Shown here: positions 42,232 to 50,186 of the stretch, piece by piece
Layout: every line of letters begins with the position of its first letter
Numbering within the stretch: the stretch's first letter is position 1
Source of the DNA: JAJEBT01 sp965214975
GTDB lineage: Bacteria > Pseudomonadota > Alphaproteobacteria > MPNO01 > UBA830
NCBI GenBank assembly: GCA_965214975.1
Contig: OZ244055.1
Coordinates: forward strand, 868,001 to 932,000
DNA length: 64,000 bases
Reading direction: 5' to 3'
The notes under the pieces: generated by a model
What the model was told of the DNA's origin: nothing
Database searches by the model: none
What the model saw: only the letters and a program-made list of their open reading frames with translations
Position numbers and translations under genes: made by a program

Positions 42232-43629
42232 GTGAAAGCGCTGAAGTCGCTCGTCATTTCCGGCAAGGAGGTCAGCCCGCTCGTCGAGGGCGGAAAGGGC
42301 ATCTCCGTGTCCAACGGAAGGAGTTCCGGCGCCTGGGCGGCGGCCGGAGGGGTCGGCACCTTCTCGGGCGTCAACGCCGACGCCCGCGACCGGAACGGCG
42401 ACCCCGTTCCCGTGGTCTACGAGGGCAGGGCCCGGCGGGACCGTCACGAGGAACTCGTGGCCTACGCGATCCGGGGCGGAATCACCCAGGCCCGGATCGC
42501 CCACGAGGTCGCGGGCGGCGAGGGCCGGATCCACATGAACATCCTGTGGGAGATGGGGGGCGCCGAGCGCGTGCTTCACGGCGTGCTGGCCGGCGCGCGA
42601 GGGCTCATCCACGGCGTGACCTGCGGCGCGGGCATGCCGTACAGGATCGCGCAGATCGCGGCCCAGTACGGCGTGCACTACTATCCCATCGTGTCCTCGG
42701 CGCGGGCCTTCCGCGCGCTCTGGAAACGCGCCTACCACAAGTTTTCCGGCTGGCTCGGAGGCGTGGTCTACGAGGATCCCTGGCGCGCGGGCGGCCACAA
42801 CGGGCTGTCCAACAGCGAGGATCCGGAAAAGCCGGAGGATCCCAGGCCGCGGGTCGTCGAGCTCCGCCGGACGATGGAGGGGATGGACCTCGCCGAAACG
42901 CCGATCTTCATGGCGGGCGGGGTCTGGTACCTGCGGGAATGGGCGGACTGGATCGACGATCCGGACATCGGGCCGGCGGCGTTCCAGTTCGGGACGCGTC
43001 CGCTGCTGACCCAGGAGAGCCCGATCTCGCCGCAGTGGAAGCGCCGCCTTCTCGACCTCAGGGAAGGGGACGTTTCCCTGAACCGCTACAGCCCGACCGG
43101 GTTCTACTCCTCGGCGGTCTGCAACGCCTTTCTCGAGGAGCTGCGGAACCGGTCCGGACGCCAGATCGCCTACGCGGAGGAACCGCTGGGCGAACTGCAC
43201 GAGGAGCTCCGGATCGGCGCGCGCGGTCGCGCGATATACGTCACGCCGCAGGACCGGGACAGGGCGCGGTCGTGGATCGCGGACGGGTTTTCGGACGGCA
43301 TGCGGACTCCGGATTCGACGGTGGTCTTCGTGTCGCCGGACAAGGGGCGCGAGATCCGCGCCGACCAGTCCAACTGCATGGGCTGCCTTTCCCAGTGCGG
43401 CTTCTCGAACTGGGCGCAGGGCGAGAGCGGAACCACCGGACGGCGGCCGGATCCGAGATCCTACTGCATCCAGAAGACGCTTCAGGACATTGCGCATGAC
43501 GGCGACATCGACCATCAGCTGATGTTCGCGGGACACAACGCGTTCCGGTTCCGCGACGATCCGTTCTACTCGAACGGATTCGTGCCGACCGTCAAGCAGC
43601 TCGTCGAGAGGCTGCACACGGGCGACTGA
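42232..43629 (+). CDS. nitronate monooxygenase / 2-nitropropane dioxygenase-like flavoprotein with C-terminal Cys cluster
   Basis: 465 residues from a GTG. TIM-barrel flavoprotein of the NMO/FabK superfamily: VSNGRSSGAWAAAGGVGTFS near the N-terminus, ITQARIAHEVAG, GVTCGAGMPYRIAQ and MAGGVWYLREW as FMN-phosphate-binding loops. Unlike small NMOs it carries an extra C-terminal segment with CMGCLSQCGFSNWAQ (Cys382, 385, 389) and another Cys (RSYCIQKTL), which could hold an Fe-S cluster or zinc. The substrate (nitronate, or a quinone or enoyl thioester) cannot be decided. Confidence 0.82.
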   Translation: MKALKSLVISGKEVSPLVEGGKGISVSNGRSSGAWAAAGGVGTFSGVNADARDRNGDPVPVVYEGRARRDRHEELVAYAIRGGITQARIAHEVAGGEGRIHMNILWEMGGAERVLHGVLAGARGLIHGVTCGAGMPYRIAQIAAQYGVHYYPIVSSARAFRALWKRAYHKFSGWLGGVVYEDPWRAGGHNGLSNSEDPEKPEDPRPRVVELRRTMEGMDLAETPIFMAGGVWYLREWADWIDDPDIGPAAFQFGTRPLLTQESPISPQWKRRLLDLREGDVSLNRYSPTGFYSSAVCNAFLEELRNRSGRQIAYAEEPLGELHEELRIGARGRAIYVTPQDRDRARSWIADGFSDGMRTPDSTVVFVSPDKGREIRADQSNCMGCLSQCGFSNWAQGESGTTGRRPDPRSYCIQKTLQDIAHDGDIDHQLMFAGHNAFRFRDDPFYSNGFVPTVKQLVERLHTGD

Positions 43630-43773
43630 GACGGAGGGGGCGCCCTCGGCGGGAAGCCCCCGGAGCCCGCCGTTTCCGGGAAGGGGGAAGCCGGACCGCC
43701 CCGGTCCGAACCCGGTCCGCCGCTCCCGAAGGAAACGTGGTATGGTGTCCGTGCAGGATGACCGTGCAGGGTG

Positions 43774-44238
43774 ATGGCATCACGATCGACCGAAGAGGCG
43801 CGCGCGGCCAGAGCGGTTGCGGCCCTGCGCGAGGAGGGCATAAGGCCGACCCGGCAGCGCGTCGCGCTCGCGCGGCTGCTTCTGGAGGGAGCCGACAGGC
43901 ACGTCACGGCGGCCGACATGCACGACGAACTGCTGCGGGCGGGAGCGGAGGTCTCTCTGGCCACCGTCTACAACACGCTCCATCTGTTCACGCGGGCCGG
44001 CCTTCTGCGTGAGGTGGCGGTCGAGCCCGGCCGTTCCTGCTTCGACACCAACGTCGCCGAGCATCACCATTTCCTCCACGAGGACACCGGTCGGCTGGAG
44101 GACATTCCCGTCGGCGAGATCGATCTGGCGCGGCTTCCTCCCGCGCCGCCCGGAACCGAAACCCGGCGGGTCGACGTCATCGTGCGCGTGGCCCGGTCCG
44201 GCGGAAAAAAATTGTCTGGAACGATTCCAAATCGTTGA
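43774..44238 (+). CDS. irr: Fur-family regulator, Irr-type
   Basis: 154 residues. Winged-helix domain (RPTRQRVALARLLLEGADRH; recognition helix SLATVYNTLHLFTRAGLLRE) and dimerisation domain with DTNVAEHHHFLHEDTGRLED. The three consecutive His residues (97-99) followed by F and the acidic segment are the Irr hallmark (haem-binding in Rhizobiales/Rhodospirillales). It lacks the CxxC pairs of structural-zinc Fur proteins. Irr responds to haem/iron status and controls iron-storage and haem genes. Directly upstream of rubrerythrin. A GTG at 43771 also precedes the ATG. Confidence 0.85.
   Translation: MASRSTEEARAARAVAALREEGIRPTRQRVALARLLLEGADRHVTAADMHDELLRAGAEVSLATVYNTLHLFTRAGLLREVAVEPGRSCFDTNVAEHHHFLHEDTGRLEDIPVGEIDLARLPPAPPGTETRRVDVIVRVARSGGKKLSGTIPNR
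44217..44229. promoter_or_regulatory. ICE-like palindrome (candidate Irr operator)
   Basis: TGGAACGATTCCA, within the last codons of irr and 5 bp upstream of the rubrerythrin -35 box. It is a perfect 5-3-5 palindrome with the GAAnnnTTC centre of the Irr iron control element (TTTAGAAnnnTTCTAAA), though the outer bases differ. Position suggests control of rubrerythrin and possibly feedback on irr. Confidence 0.5.
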
Positions 44239-44263
44239 CCGGCCGCCGCGCGGCGCCTATATT
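44235..44263 (+). promoter_or_regulatory. rubrerythrin promoter
   Basis: TTGACC (44235-44240), 17 bp spacer, TATATT (44258-44263), the strongest promoter-like pair in this part of the window. The -35 overlaps the irr stop codon. Transcription would start near 44270. Confidence 0.7.
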
Positions 44264-44335
44264 GCCTGCAGTCGGCCGTCGGCGCCTCGAACGGGGACTC
44301 GCGGTCGCTCGCATGAATCCTGCAAGGAGGCAGAA

Positions 44336-44755
44336 ATGGCGTCACTCGCCGGCACCAAGACCGAACAGAACCTGAAAGAGGCCTTCGCCGGAGAATCCCA
44401 GGCGAATCGCCGCTATCTCTATTTCGCCCAGAAGGCCGACATCGAGGGCTACAACGATGTCGCCGCCGTCTTCCGCTCCACCGCCGAAGGCGAGACCGGT
44501 CACGCCCACGGCCATCTCGAGTATCTCGAGGAAGTCGGCGATCCCGCGACCGGCAAGCCCATCGGCACGACCTCCGACAATCTGGAGGCGGCCGTGGCCG
44601 GGGAGACGCACGAGTACACCGACATGTATCCCGGCATGGCCAGGGAGGCGCGGGACGAGAGCTTCGACGAGATCGCCGACTGGTTCGAGACCCTGGCGAA
44701 GGCGGAGCGCTCGCATGCCGGCCGCTTCCAGAAGGCCCTGGACGACCTGGGCTGA
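44336..44755 (+). CDS. rubrerythrin (short form without rubredoxin domain)
   Basis: 139 residues, one four-helix ferritin-like bundle. Di-iron ligands appear as Glu20 (AFAGESQANRRY), the ExxH pair E53/H56 (EGETGH), Glu90 (AVAGETHEY) and E124/H127 (AKAERSH). Classical rubrerythrin adds a C-terminal rubredoxin FeCys4 domain, absent here, so electrons must come from a partner. The adjacent Fe-S oxidoreductase is the obvious candidate. Reduces hydrogen peroxide. AGGAGG stands 7 nt before the ATG. Likely Irr-controlled through the palindrome at 44217. Confidence 0.93.
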   Translation: MASLAGTKTEQNLKEAFAGESQANRRYLYFAQKADIEGYNDVAAVFRSTAEGETGHAHGHLEYLEEVGDPATGKPIGTTSDNLEAAVAGETHEYTDMYPGMAREARDESFDEIADWFETLAKAERSHAGRFQKALDDLG

Positions 44756-44857
44756 CGCCGTTCGCGACGGCGCTTTGCCCGGCGCCCCTTCGGGACGGCC
44801 ATCGCGCCCGTCCCGCGGGCGCCGGGTTCGTCGCCGCATCGCCGCAGCCGGAGACCG

Positions 44858-46867
44858 GTGGTGACAGAAGGCAGCCTCGAAGCGCCTGAACGCCGTCCGC
44901 TTCCGTGGCGCGATCCGGACTTTCTGGACGAGGAGAAGCTGGACGCCGAGATGCGTCGACAGTTCGACGTGTGCCACGGCTGCAGGCGTTGCCACAATCT
45001 CTGCGATTCCTTTCCCCGGCTGTTCGATCTCATCGACGAATCGGAGAGCCTCGAGCTCGACAGCGTCTCCTCCGAGGATCTCCGCGGGGTGGTGGACGCC
45101 TGCACGCTCTGCGACATGTGCTTCATGACGAAGTGCCCCTACGTCCCGCCGCACGAATTCAACCTCGACGTGCCCCATCTGATGCTGCGCTACCGCGCCG
45201 TCCAGCACGGCAAGGGCGAAACCGGGTTCGCCAGGCGCCAGCTCGCCGAGACCGACCGGAACGGGCGGCTCGCGGCGCCGGTCGCGGGCCTCGCGAACTG
45301 GGCCACCGGCACCGGCAACGGACTCGTCCGCCCCGTGGTCGAGGCGGCGACCGGGATCGACCGCCGTGCCGAGATACCCAGGTTCCACGGCCGGACGCTC
45401 ACGGCGCGCGCCCGTGCCGAAAAGCGTCCGGCCAACCGGGACGCGCCCGCGTTCGGGCGCAAGGCGGTCGTCTACGCCACCTGTTTCGTGAACTACAACG
45501 ATCCCGGGACGGGGGAGGACGCGCTCGAGCTTCTGGCCCGGAACGGGGTCGAGACCGAGGTCGTCCATCCGGTCTGCTGCGGCATGCCCAAACTCGAGCA
45601 CGGCGACATCGCGGGCGTGGCGCGGAACGCGGAGAAGGTCGCCGCCGAGCTCGCGCCATGGGCCGACAAGGGGTTCGACGTGGTCGCGCTGACGCCGAGC
45701 TGCACCTTGATGCTCAAGTTCGAGTGGCCGCTTCTTCTGCCCGAGAACGGGGACGTCCGCCGCCTCGCGGACGCGACCCGGGACGTCAGCGAGTACATCG
45801 TCGACATCGCCCGCAACGAAGGACTGGCCGATGCGCCGCAGCCACTGGAAGGAGGCGTGACGGTGCATCTCGCCTGCCACGCACGCGCCCAGAACGCGGG
45901 CCGGAAGGCGGCCGAGATGATGCGTCTCATTCCCGACACCGAGGTGGACGTCATCGAACGCTGCTCCGGCCATGGCGGCTCGTGGGGCATGATGAAGGGG
46001 AATTTCGACACCGCGTTGAAGATCGGGCGCCCCGCGGCGCGCCGCGCGGTGCAGGCCGGCCGGCGATGGGTGGTGTCGGAGTGCCCGCTTGCCGGACTCC
46101 ATCTCCGCCAGGGCATGGCGGAGGCGGCGGACGCGGAGGACGGCGTGCCGCGCCATGTCGCGCACCCGATTCGCCTGCTGGCGCAGGCCTGCCGCGGGCC
46201 GGAGGCGCGGGGACGGCCGGCCGCGGGGAACGAGGACACGGAGCCGTCGGGGAGCTCTCCGGGCGGTGCGGCGGGCGCGCGGCCGAAGATCCTGACGCCC
46301 GAACTGTTCATGTCGGCCGATCGCTACGAGGCGGAACGGCCGGCGCGCAGGAAGGCGTTGCTGGAAACGAAGAGGGGCAGGCGCCTGGCGGTCGGTCCGC
46401 ACGCCACGTTCCATTTCGAGAACCACGAGACCATGTGGTACCAGGTCCAGGAGATGCTGCGCATCGAGCGCGGCGGCGAGGAGCAGCTCCGGGACGAGAT
46501 CGCCGCGTACGGCCCGCTCGTTCCCCAGGGCCGGGAGCTGGTCGCGACCGTGATGTTCGAGATCGCCGATCCGGAGCGCCGGGCCGAAATCCTGGCGAAG
46601 CTCGGCGGGGTCGAGGAGTGCATGTCCATTTCCGTCGGCGGGCGCCGGGTCGCCGGCGTCCCCGAAGCCGACCTGGACCGCACCAGCGCCGACGGCAAGG
46701 CGTCCTCGGTCCAGTTCGTCCATTTTCCGTTCGACGACGAGGCCCTGGAGGAAATGAGGTCGGGCAGCGGGCAGGTCGTCGTCGCCGTCGAGCACCCCGC
46801 CTACGCCCACATGGCGGTCATGCCCGACGAGATGCGCCGCACGGTCTGCGAGGATTTCGAGCCCTGA
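44858..46867 (+). CDS. Fe-S oxidoreductase (GlpC/HdrD-like) fused to DUF3501
   Basis: 669 residues from GTG 44858 (GGAG upstream). Residues 35-98: two ferredoxin-type cluster motifs, CHGCRRCHNLC (39-49) and CTLCDMCFMTKCP (82-94). Residues about 200-440: two CCG-type cysteine-rich domains with HPVCCGMPKLEHGD and ERCSGHGGSWGMMKGNFD, as in GlpC and heterodisulfide reductase D. After a Gly/Ser/Pro linker, residues about 475-669 are a complete DUF3501 domain (LTPELFMSADRYEAERPARR, VGPHATFHFENHETMWYQVQ, EHPAYAHMAVM). Elsewhere these are separate neighbouring genes beside rubrerythrin. The fusion says they work in one complex, probably feeding electrons to rubrerythrin. Confidence 0.9.
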   Translation: MVTEGSLEAPERRPLPWRDPDFLDEEKLDAEMRRQFDVCHGCRRCHNLCDSFPRLFDLIDESESLELDSVSSEDLRGVVDACTLCDMCFMTKCPYVPPHEFNLDVPHLMLRYRAVQHGKGETGFARRQLAETDRNGRLAAPVAGLANWATGTGNGLVRPVVEAATGIDRRAEIPRFHGRTLTARARAEKRPANRDAPAFGRKAVVYATCFVNYNDPGTGEDALELLARNGVETEVVHPVCCGMPKLEHGDIAGVARNAEKVAAELAPWADKGFDVVALTPSCTLMLKFEWPLLLPENGDVRRLADATRDVSEYIVDIARNEGLADAPQPLEGGVTVHLACHARAQNAGRKAAEMMRLIPDTEVDVIERCSGHGGSWGMMKGNFDTALKIGRPAARRAVQAGRRWVVSECPLAGLHLRQGMAEAADAEDGVPRHVAHPIRLLAQACRGPEARGRPAAGNEDTEPSGSSPGGAAGARPKILTPELFMSADRYEAERPARRKALLETKRGRRLAVGPHATFHFENHETMWYQVQEMLRIERGGEEQLRDEIAAYGPLVPQGRELVATVMFEIADPERRAEILAKLGGVEECMSISVGGRRVAGVPEADLDRTSADGKASSVQFVHFPFDDEALEEMRSGSGQVVVAVEHPAYAHMAVMPDEMRRTVCEDFEP

Positions 46868-46901
46868 AACGTCCGCGGCCGGCCACGGCGCCGCCGCGCC
46901 G

Positions 46902-47387
46902 TCATTCGGCCGGGTCGTCCCCCCAGAGGTGTTTCCGCCGCATCCACCCGCGGTGGTCGCCGATCGCCAGCCTGCACCAGCCCTTCGCGCATTCGAGAAC
47001 GCGGCCGACGACGCGGCCCTCGACGCGCGCCACCATCGGCGACTTCGCGTCCGGCCCTTCCCTGAGCGGATGCACGTCACCCAGCACCATCGCGGTGCGC
47101 CTGCCCGAGAGCATGGAGACGTGGATCCAGCCCTCCGTGCCCTCCCAGTCGCGGACCTTGCGCCAGGTGTCGAACTCGCCGACGATCTTGATCGGCAGGT
47201 TTCTGGCCACGAATATCCACTTGATGGGATAGCGCTCCCCGGGGCCCGCCCGGAGATTGACGCGGTCGGCGCGCAGGGACGCGTAACGGGGCAGTTTCAA
47301 GCCCGAATCGGCCAACGCGGGAGGCTGGGGCACGGCCGCGAGGACGGCAGCCAGCGCCCACGCCGCCAGGATTCCGTGCTTCGTCAT
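46902..47387 (-). CDS. exported SH3-like domain protein
   Basis: 161 residues. Signal peptide MTKHGILAAWALAAVLAA with a probable cleavage after PPALA. The mature part has two bacterial SH3 (SH3b-like, PF06347) units: RVNLRAGPGERYPIKWIFVA with WRKVRDWEGTEGWIH, then PLREGPDAKSPMVARVEG with WCRLAIGDHRGWMRRKHLWG. Such proteins sit in the periplasm and may bind peptidoglycan. Widely conserved in alphaproteobacteria next to the 2-hydroxyacid dehydrogenase gene, as here (divergent, 158 bp). Confidence 0.9.
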   Translation of the reverse strand: MTKHGILAAWALAAVLAAVPQPPALADSGLKLPRYASLRADRVNLRAGPGERYPIKWIFVARNLPIKIVGEFDTWRKVRDWEGTEGWIHVSMLSGRRTAMVLGDVHPLREGPDAKSPMVARVEGRVVGRVLECAKGWCRLAIGDHRGWMRRKHLWGDDPAE

Positions 47388-47545
47388 GGCGCCTTCGTCA
47401 TCGAACGGACCGGATGGGCGCGGAACCGGCGGCCCCCCGCATGATGTCAGATCGCGGCGGCCCGGAAAAGGCGGGATCCCGTGTCTTGCGGGGCGTCGCG
47501 GCGGCGGTATCCTGACGTTCCGAAGCGTTTCCGGAGCGGCGTCCG

Positions 47546-48523
47546 ATGACCGCGAGACCGGCCGTTCTCGTCACCCGCGCGCTGCCGCGGGACGTCGAGG
47601 CCCGCATGGCCCGGATGTTCGACGCCCGGCTGAACGCGGACGACGCGCCCATGACGCCGGAGCGGATCGTCGAGGCCTCGGCCGGGGTCGGCGCCATCGT
47701 CCCGACCGTGACCGACCGGTTCGACGCCGCGCTGGTCGAGGCCCTTCCGGCCGGCGTCGGGCTGCTCGCGAATTTCGGCGCGGGGGTTGATCACGTCGAC
47801 CTTTCCGCCGCCGCGGCTCGCGGCATGGTCGTGACCAACACCCCCGACGTGCTCACCGACGACACCGCGGACATCGCCGTGGGCCTGATGCTCGCGGCGT
47901 CGCGCCGCCTCGTCGAGGGCGACCGGCTGGTGAGAGGCGGCGGGTGGCGGGGATGGTCGCCGACGTTCATGACCGGAGGCAGCCTTTCGGGAAAACGCCT
48001 CGGCATCGTCGGCATGGGGCGGATCGGCAGGGCCGTGGCGCGGCGCGCGCTGGGGTTCGGCATGCGGATCCTCTATCACAACCGTCGGCGCCTGCCGCGC
48101 GGGACGGAAGAGGCCCTGTCCGCGGCATGGCGCGGGGATCTGGACCGGATGCTCGCCGATTCGGATTTCCTCTCCGTGAACTGCCCCCTCACCGAACGGA
48201 CCCGTCGTCTTCTGGACGCGCGCCGGCTCGCGCTGCTTCCGCCGCATGCCGTCGTCGTCAACACGGCCCGCGGCGGGATCGTGGACGAGGAAGCGCTTGC
48301 CCGCCTTCTCGCGCAGGGTCGGCTCGCCGGGGCCGGTCTCGACGTCCACGAGAGGGAACCCGCGGCGTGTCCGGCGCTGCTCGCCCTGGACAACGTGGTC
48401 CTCGCCCCGCATCTCGGCTCCGCGACCCGCGAAAGCCGTTCGGCGATGGGCGCGAAGGTCATCGCCAATGTCGGTGCGTTCTTCGCGGGCGCCGTGCCGC
48501 CCGACCGCGTCGCGCCGCCCTGA
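47546..48523 (+). CDS. D-2-hydroxyacid dehydrogenase (glyoxylate/hydroxypyruvate reductase type)
   Basis: 325 residues. NAD(P)-binding GIVGMGRIGRAVARRALGFG, and the catalytic Arg (NTARGGIVDEEAL), Glu (GLDVHEREP) and His (LAPHLGSAT) of the D-isomer-specific family. Closest in pattern to GyaR/GhrB glyoxylate or glycerate dehydrogenases: GVDHVDLSAAAARGMVVTNT and TDDTADIAVGLMLAASRRL. Cytosolic. The precise 2-oxo acid substrate is not determined. Confidence 0.92.
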   Translation: MTARPAVLVTRALPRDVEARMARMFDARLNADDAPMTPERIVEASAGVGAIVPTVTDRFDAALVEALPAGVGLLANFGAGVDHVDLSAAAARGMVVTNTPDVLTDDTADIAVGLMLAASRRLVEGDRLVRGGGWRGWSPTFMTGGSLSGKRLGIVGMGRIGRAVARRALGFGMRILYHNRRRLPRGTEEALSAAWRGDLDRMLADSDFLSVNCPLTERTRRLLDARRLALLPPHAVVVNTARGGIVDEEALARLLAQGRLAGAGLDVHEREPAACPALLALDNVVLAPHLGSATRESRSAMGAKVIANVGAFFAGAVPPDRVAPP

Positions 48524-48532
48524 CGCCCGACG

Positions 48533-48910
48533 CTACACGTAGAGCATCTGGCCGTGCCGGGAAGCGTCGGCAAGAAAGCCGACCGCGCTCGCTTCCTCGA
48601 ACGGAACGTCGTCGCGGAGATCCTCGAACGCGAGGCCGACGGCCTCGAGCCCGGCTCCGCAGACCATGAACCGGCCCTCGAGCTCGACGCAGGACGACAG
48701 CAGCTCCTCGAAGCTCGCGATGCCGGCCGCGGGCCGCGCGCCCAGGCCGGAGCTCCAGCTCCGGGTCAGCACCCGTGCCCCCTCCATGGCGAACAGCATC
48801 GTCACCGGCTTGCCGACAGCCAGTGCCGCCGCGGCCATGGCGAAGGCGTAGTGGACGCGGCCGGGATCGTCGCTCTGGATGACGAGCGAGAGCTTGTCCG
48901 GAATCGGCAT
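48533..48910 (-). CDS. DsrE/DsrF-like family protein
   Basis: 125 residues with the DsrE alpha/beta fold: KLSLVIQSDDPGRVHYAFAM then MAAAALAVGKPVTMLFAMEG, and GRFMVCGAGLEAVGLAFEDL. One conserved cysteine (VCGAG) sits where TusD/DsrE carry the persulfide cysteine. It is the last gene of the coaBC-dut-thiF-dsrE set, one base after the E1-like gene, suggesting a role in sulfur transfer with that protein. Confidence 0.85.
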   Translation of the reverse strand: MPIPDKLSLVIQSDDPGRVHYAFAMAAAALAVGKPVTMLFAMEGARVLTRSWSSGLGARPAAGIASFEELLSSCVELEGRFMVCGAGLEAVGLAFEDLRDDVPFEEASAVGFLADASRHGQMLYV

Positions 48911-48911
48911 T

Positions 48912-49697
48912 TCAGGTTCCGGGCGACATGATCGACGGCGAGTCGCCGCAGAGCGCGCAGCCCGGGTCGCGGGCGAGTCTCATCTTGCGAACGGTCGCCG
49001 TCAGCGCGTCGTAGAGCAGCAGCGAACCCGCGAGGCTCTCGCCGATGCCCATCAGTTCCTTGAGCGCCTCCACCGCCTGGAGCGAACCGACGACTCCGGC
49101 AAGCGCGCCGAGCACGCCGCCCTCCGCGCAGCTCGGGGTCAGCCCCGGCGGCGGCGGCCGGTCGTAGAGGCAGCGGTAGCAGGGATCGCCCTTGCCCAGC
49201 CCCGAACGGAACGTCGCGACCTGCCCCTCGAAACGCAGGATCGTCCCCGAAACCAGCGTCTTGCCGACGAGATGGCAGGCATCGTTGACCAGGAACCGCG
49301 TCTCGAAGTTGTCGCTGCCGTCGGCGATCAGGTCGTAGCCGTCGAGCAGGCTGAGGACATTGTCCGCGGTCAGGCGCGTTTCGTGGGCATGGAACGCGAT
49401 GTCCGGATTGATGTCGGCCACGGCCGTCCGCGCGCTCTCCGTCTTCGACGTCCCGATGCGCCCGGTGGCATGGATCACCTGGCGCTGGAGGTTGTCCAGC
49501 TCGACGACATCGTCGTCGACGAGCCCCAGCGTGCCGACCCCGGCGGCCGCGAGATACAGCAGAAGCGGCGTTCCAAGTCCCCCGGCGCCCACGACCAGAA
49601 CGCGCGATTCGAGCAGCCGGGCCTGCCCTTCGCCCCCGACCTCGGGCAGCACGATGTGGCGGGCGTATCTGCGGAGTTGCCGTTCGGTGAGCTGCAT
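48912..49697 (-). CDS. moeB: ThiF/MoeB-type adenylyltransferase (E1-like)
   Basis: 261 residues. Nucleotide-binding VLVVGAGGLGTPLLLYLAAA (about 33), the LGLVDDDVVELDNLQRQVIH hallmark with the conserved Asp, catalytic Arg/Gln region, GSDNFETRFLVNDAC and zinc cysteines CYRC (about 172-175) and CALC (about 247-250). Activates the C-terminus of MoaD or ThiS by adenylylation. Whether molybdopterin or thiamine is served cannot be decided here; MoeB is the usual name. No rhodanese domain, so sulfur comes from elsewhere, perhaps the DsrE neighbour. Confidence 0.88.
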   Translation of the reverse strand: MQLTERQLRRYARHIVLPEVGGEGQARLLESRVLVVGAGGLGTPLLLYLAAAGVGTLGLVDDDVVELDNLQRQVIHATGRIGTSKTESARTAVADINPDIAFHAHETRLTADNVLSLLDGYDLIADGSDNFETRFLVNDACHLVGKTLVSGTILRFEGQVATFRSGLGKGDPCYRCLYDRPPPPGLTPSCAEGGVLGALAGVVGSLQAVEALKELMGIGESLAGSLLLYDALTATVRKMRLARDPGCALCGDSPSIMSPGT

Positions 49698-49736
49698 GGC
49701 CTCGGATCCCCGGAGCCGTCGCGGGCGTTCGCGGCC

Positions 49737-50186
49737 TCAGACTCCGGTCGAGCCGAATCCGCCGACGCCGCGCTCGGTGTCCGGCAACGCGTCCACCTCC
49801 ACGAATTCGGCCCTGGACACGGGAGCGACGATCATCTGGGCGATGCGCATGCCGCGCGCGACCTCGAACGCTTCGCGGCCCAGATTGACGACGACGATCT
49901 TGATCTCTCCTCGGTAGTCGGCGTCGATCGTGCCCGGAGCGTTGAGCAGCGTCAGCCCGTGCCGCGCCGCGAGGCCGGAACGCGGACGGATCTGCGCCTC
50001 GTGGCCGTCGGGCAGGGCGATGGCGAGGCCGGTCGGCACCAGCGCCCGCTCGCCCGGGGCGATCGTCAGCGGCGCGTCGATCGCGGCGGCAAGATCCACG
50101 CCCGCGGACTGCGGCGTCTCGTAGCCGGGCAGATCCAGATCCCGGTTGTGCGCGAGGCGGGTCAGCCGGACGCGGACGGCGCTCAT
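49737..50186 (-). CDS. dut: dUTP diphosphatase
   Basis: 149 residues. All five trimeric dUTPase motifs: QSAGVDLAAA (1), RPRSGLAARHGL (2), GTIDADYRGEIKIV (3, uracil and catalytic Asp), RIAQMIVAPV (4) and RGVGGFGSTG (5, P-loop-like arm). Hydrolyses dUTP to dUMP. GGAGGAG precedes the ATG at 50186. Overlaps the end of coaBC by 4 bp, the common coaBC-dut order. Confidence 0.97.
   Translation of the reverse strand: MSAVRVRLTRLAHNRDLDLPGYETPQSAGVDLAAAIDAPLTIAPGERALVPTGLAIALPDGHEAQIRPRSGLAARHGLTLLNAPGTIDADYRGEIKIVVVNLGREAFEVARGMRIAQMIVAPVSRAEFVEVDALPDTERGVGGFGSTGV

Noticed and set aside
39763..43617. A 1284-codon minus-strand frame opposite pnp and the nitronate-monooxygenase-like gene
   Set aside because: Spans two unrelated genes and their intergenic space, which a real gene would not; composition is that of a G+C shadow.
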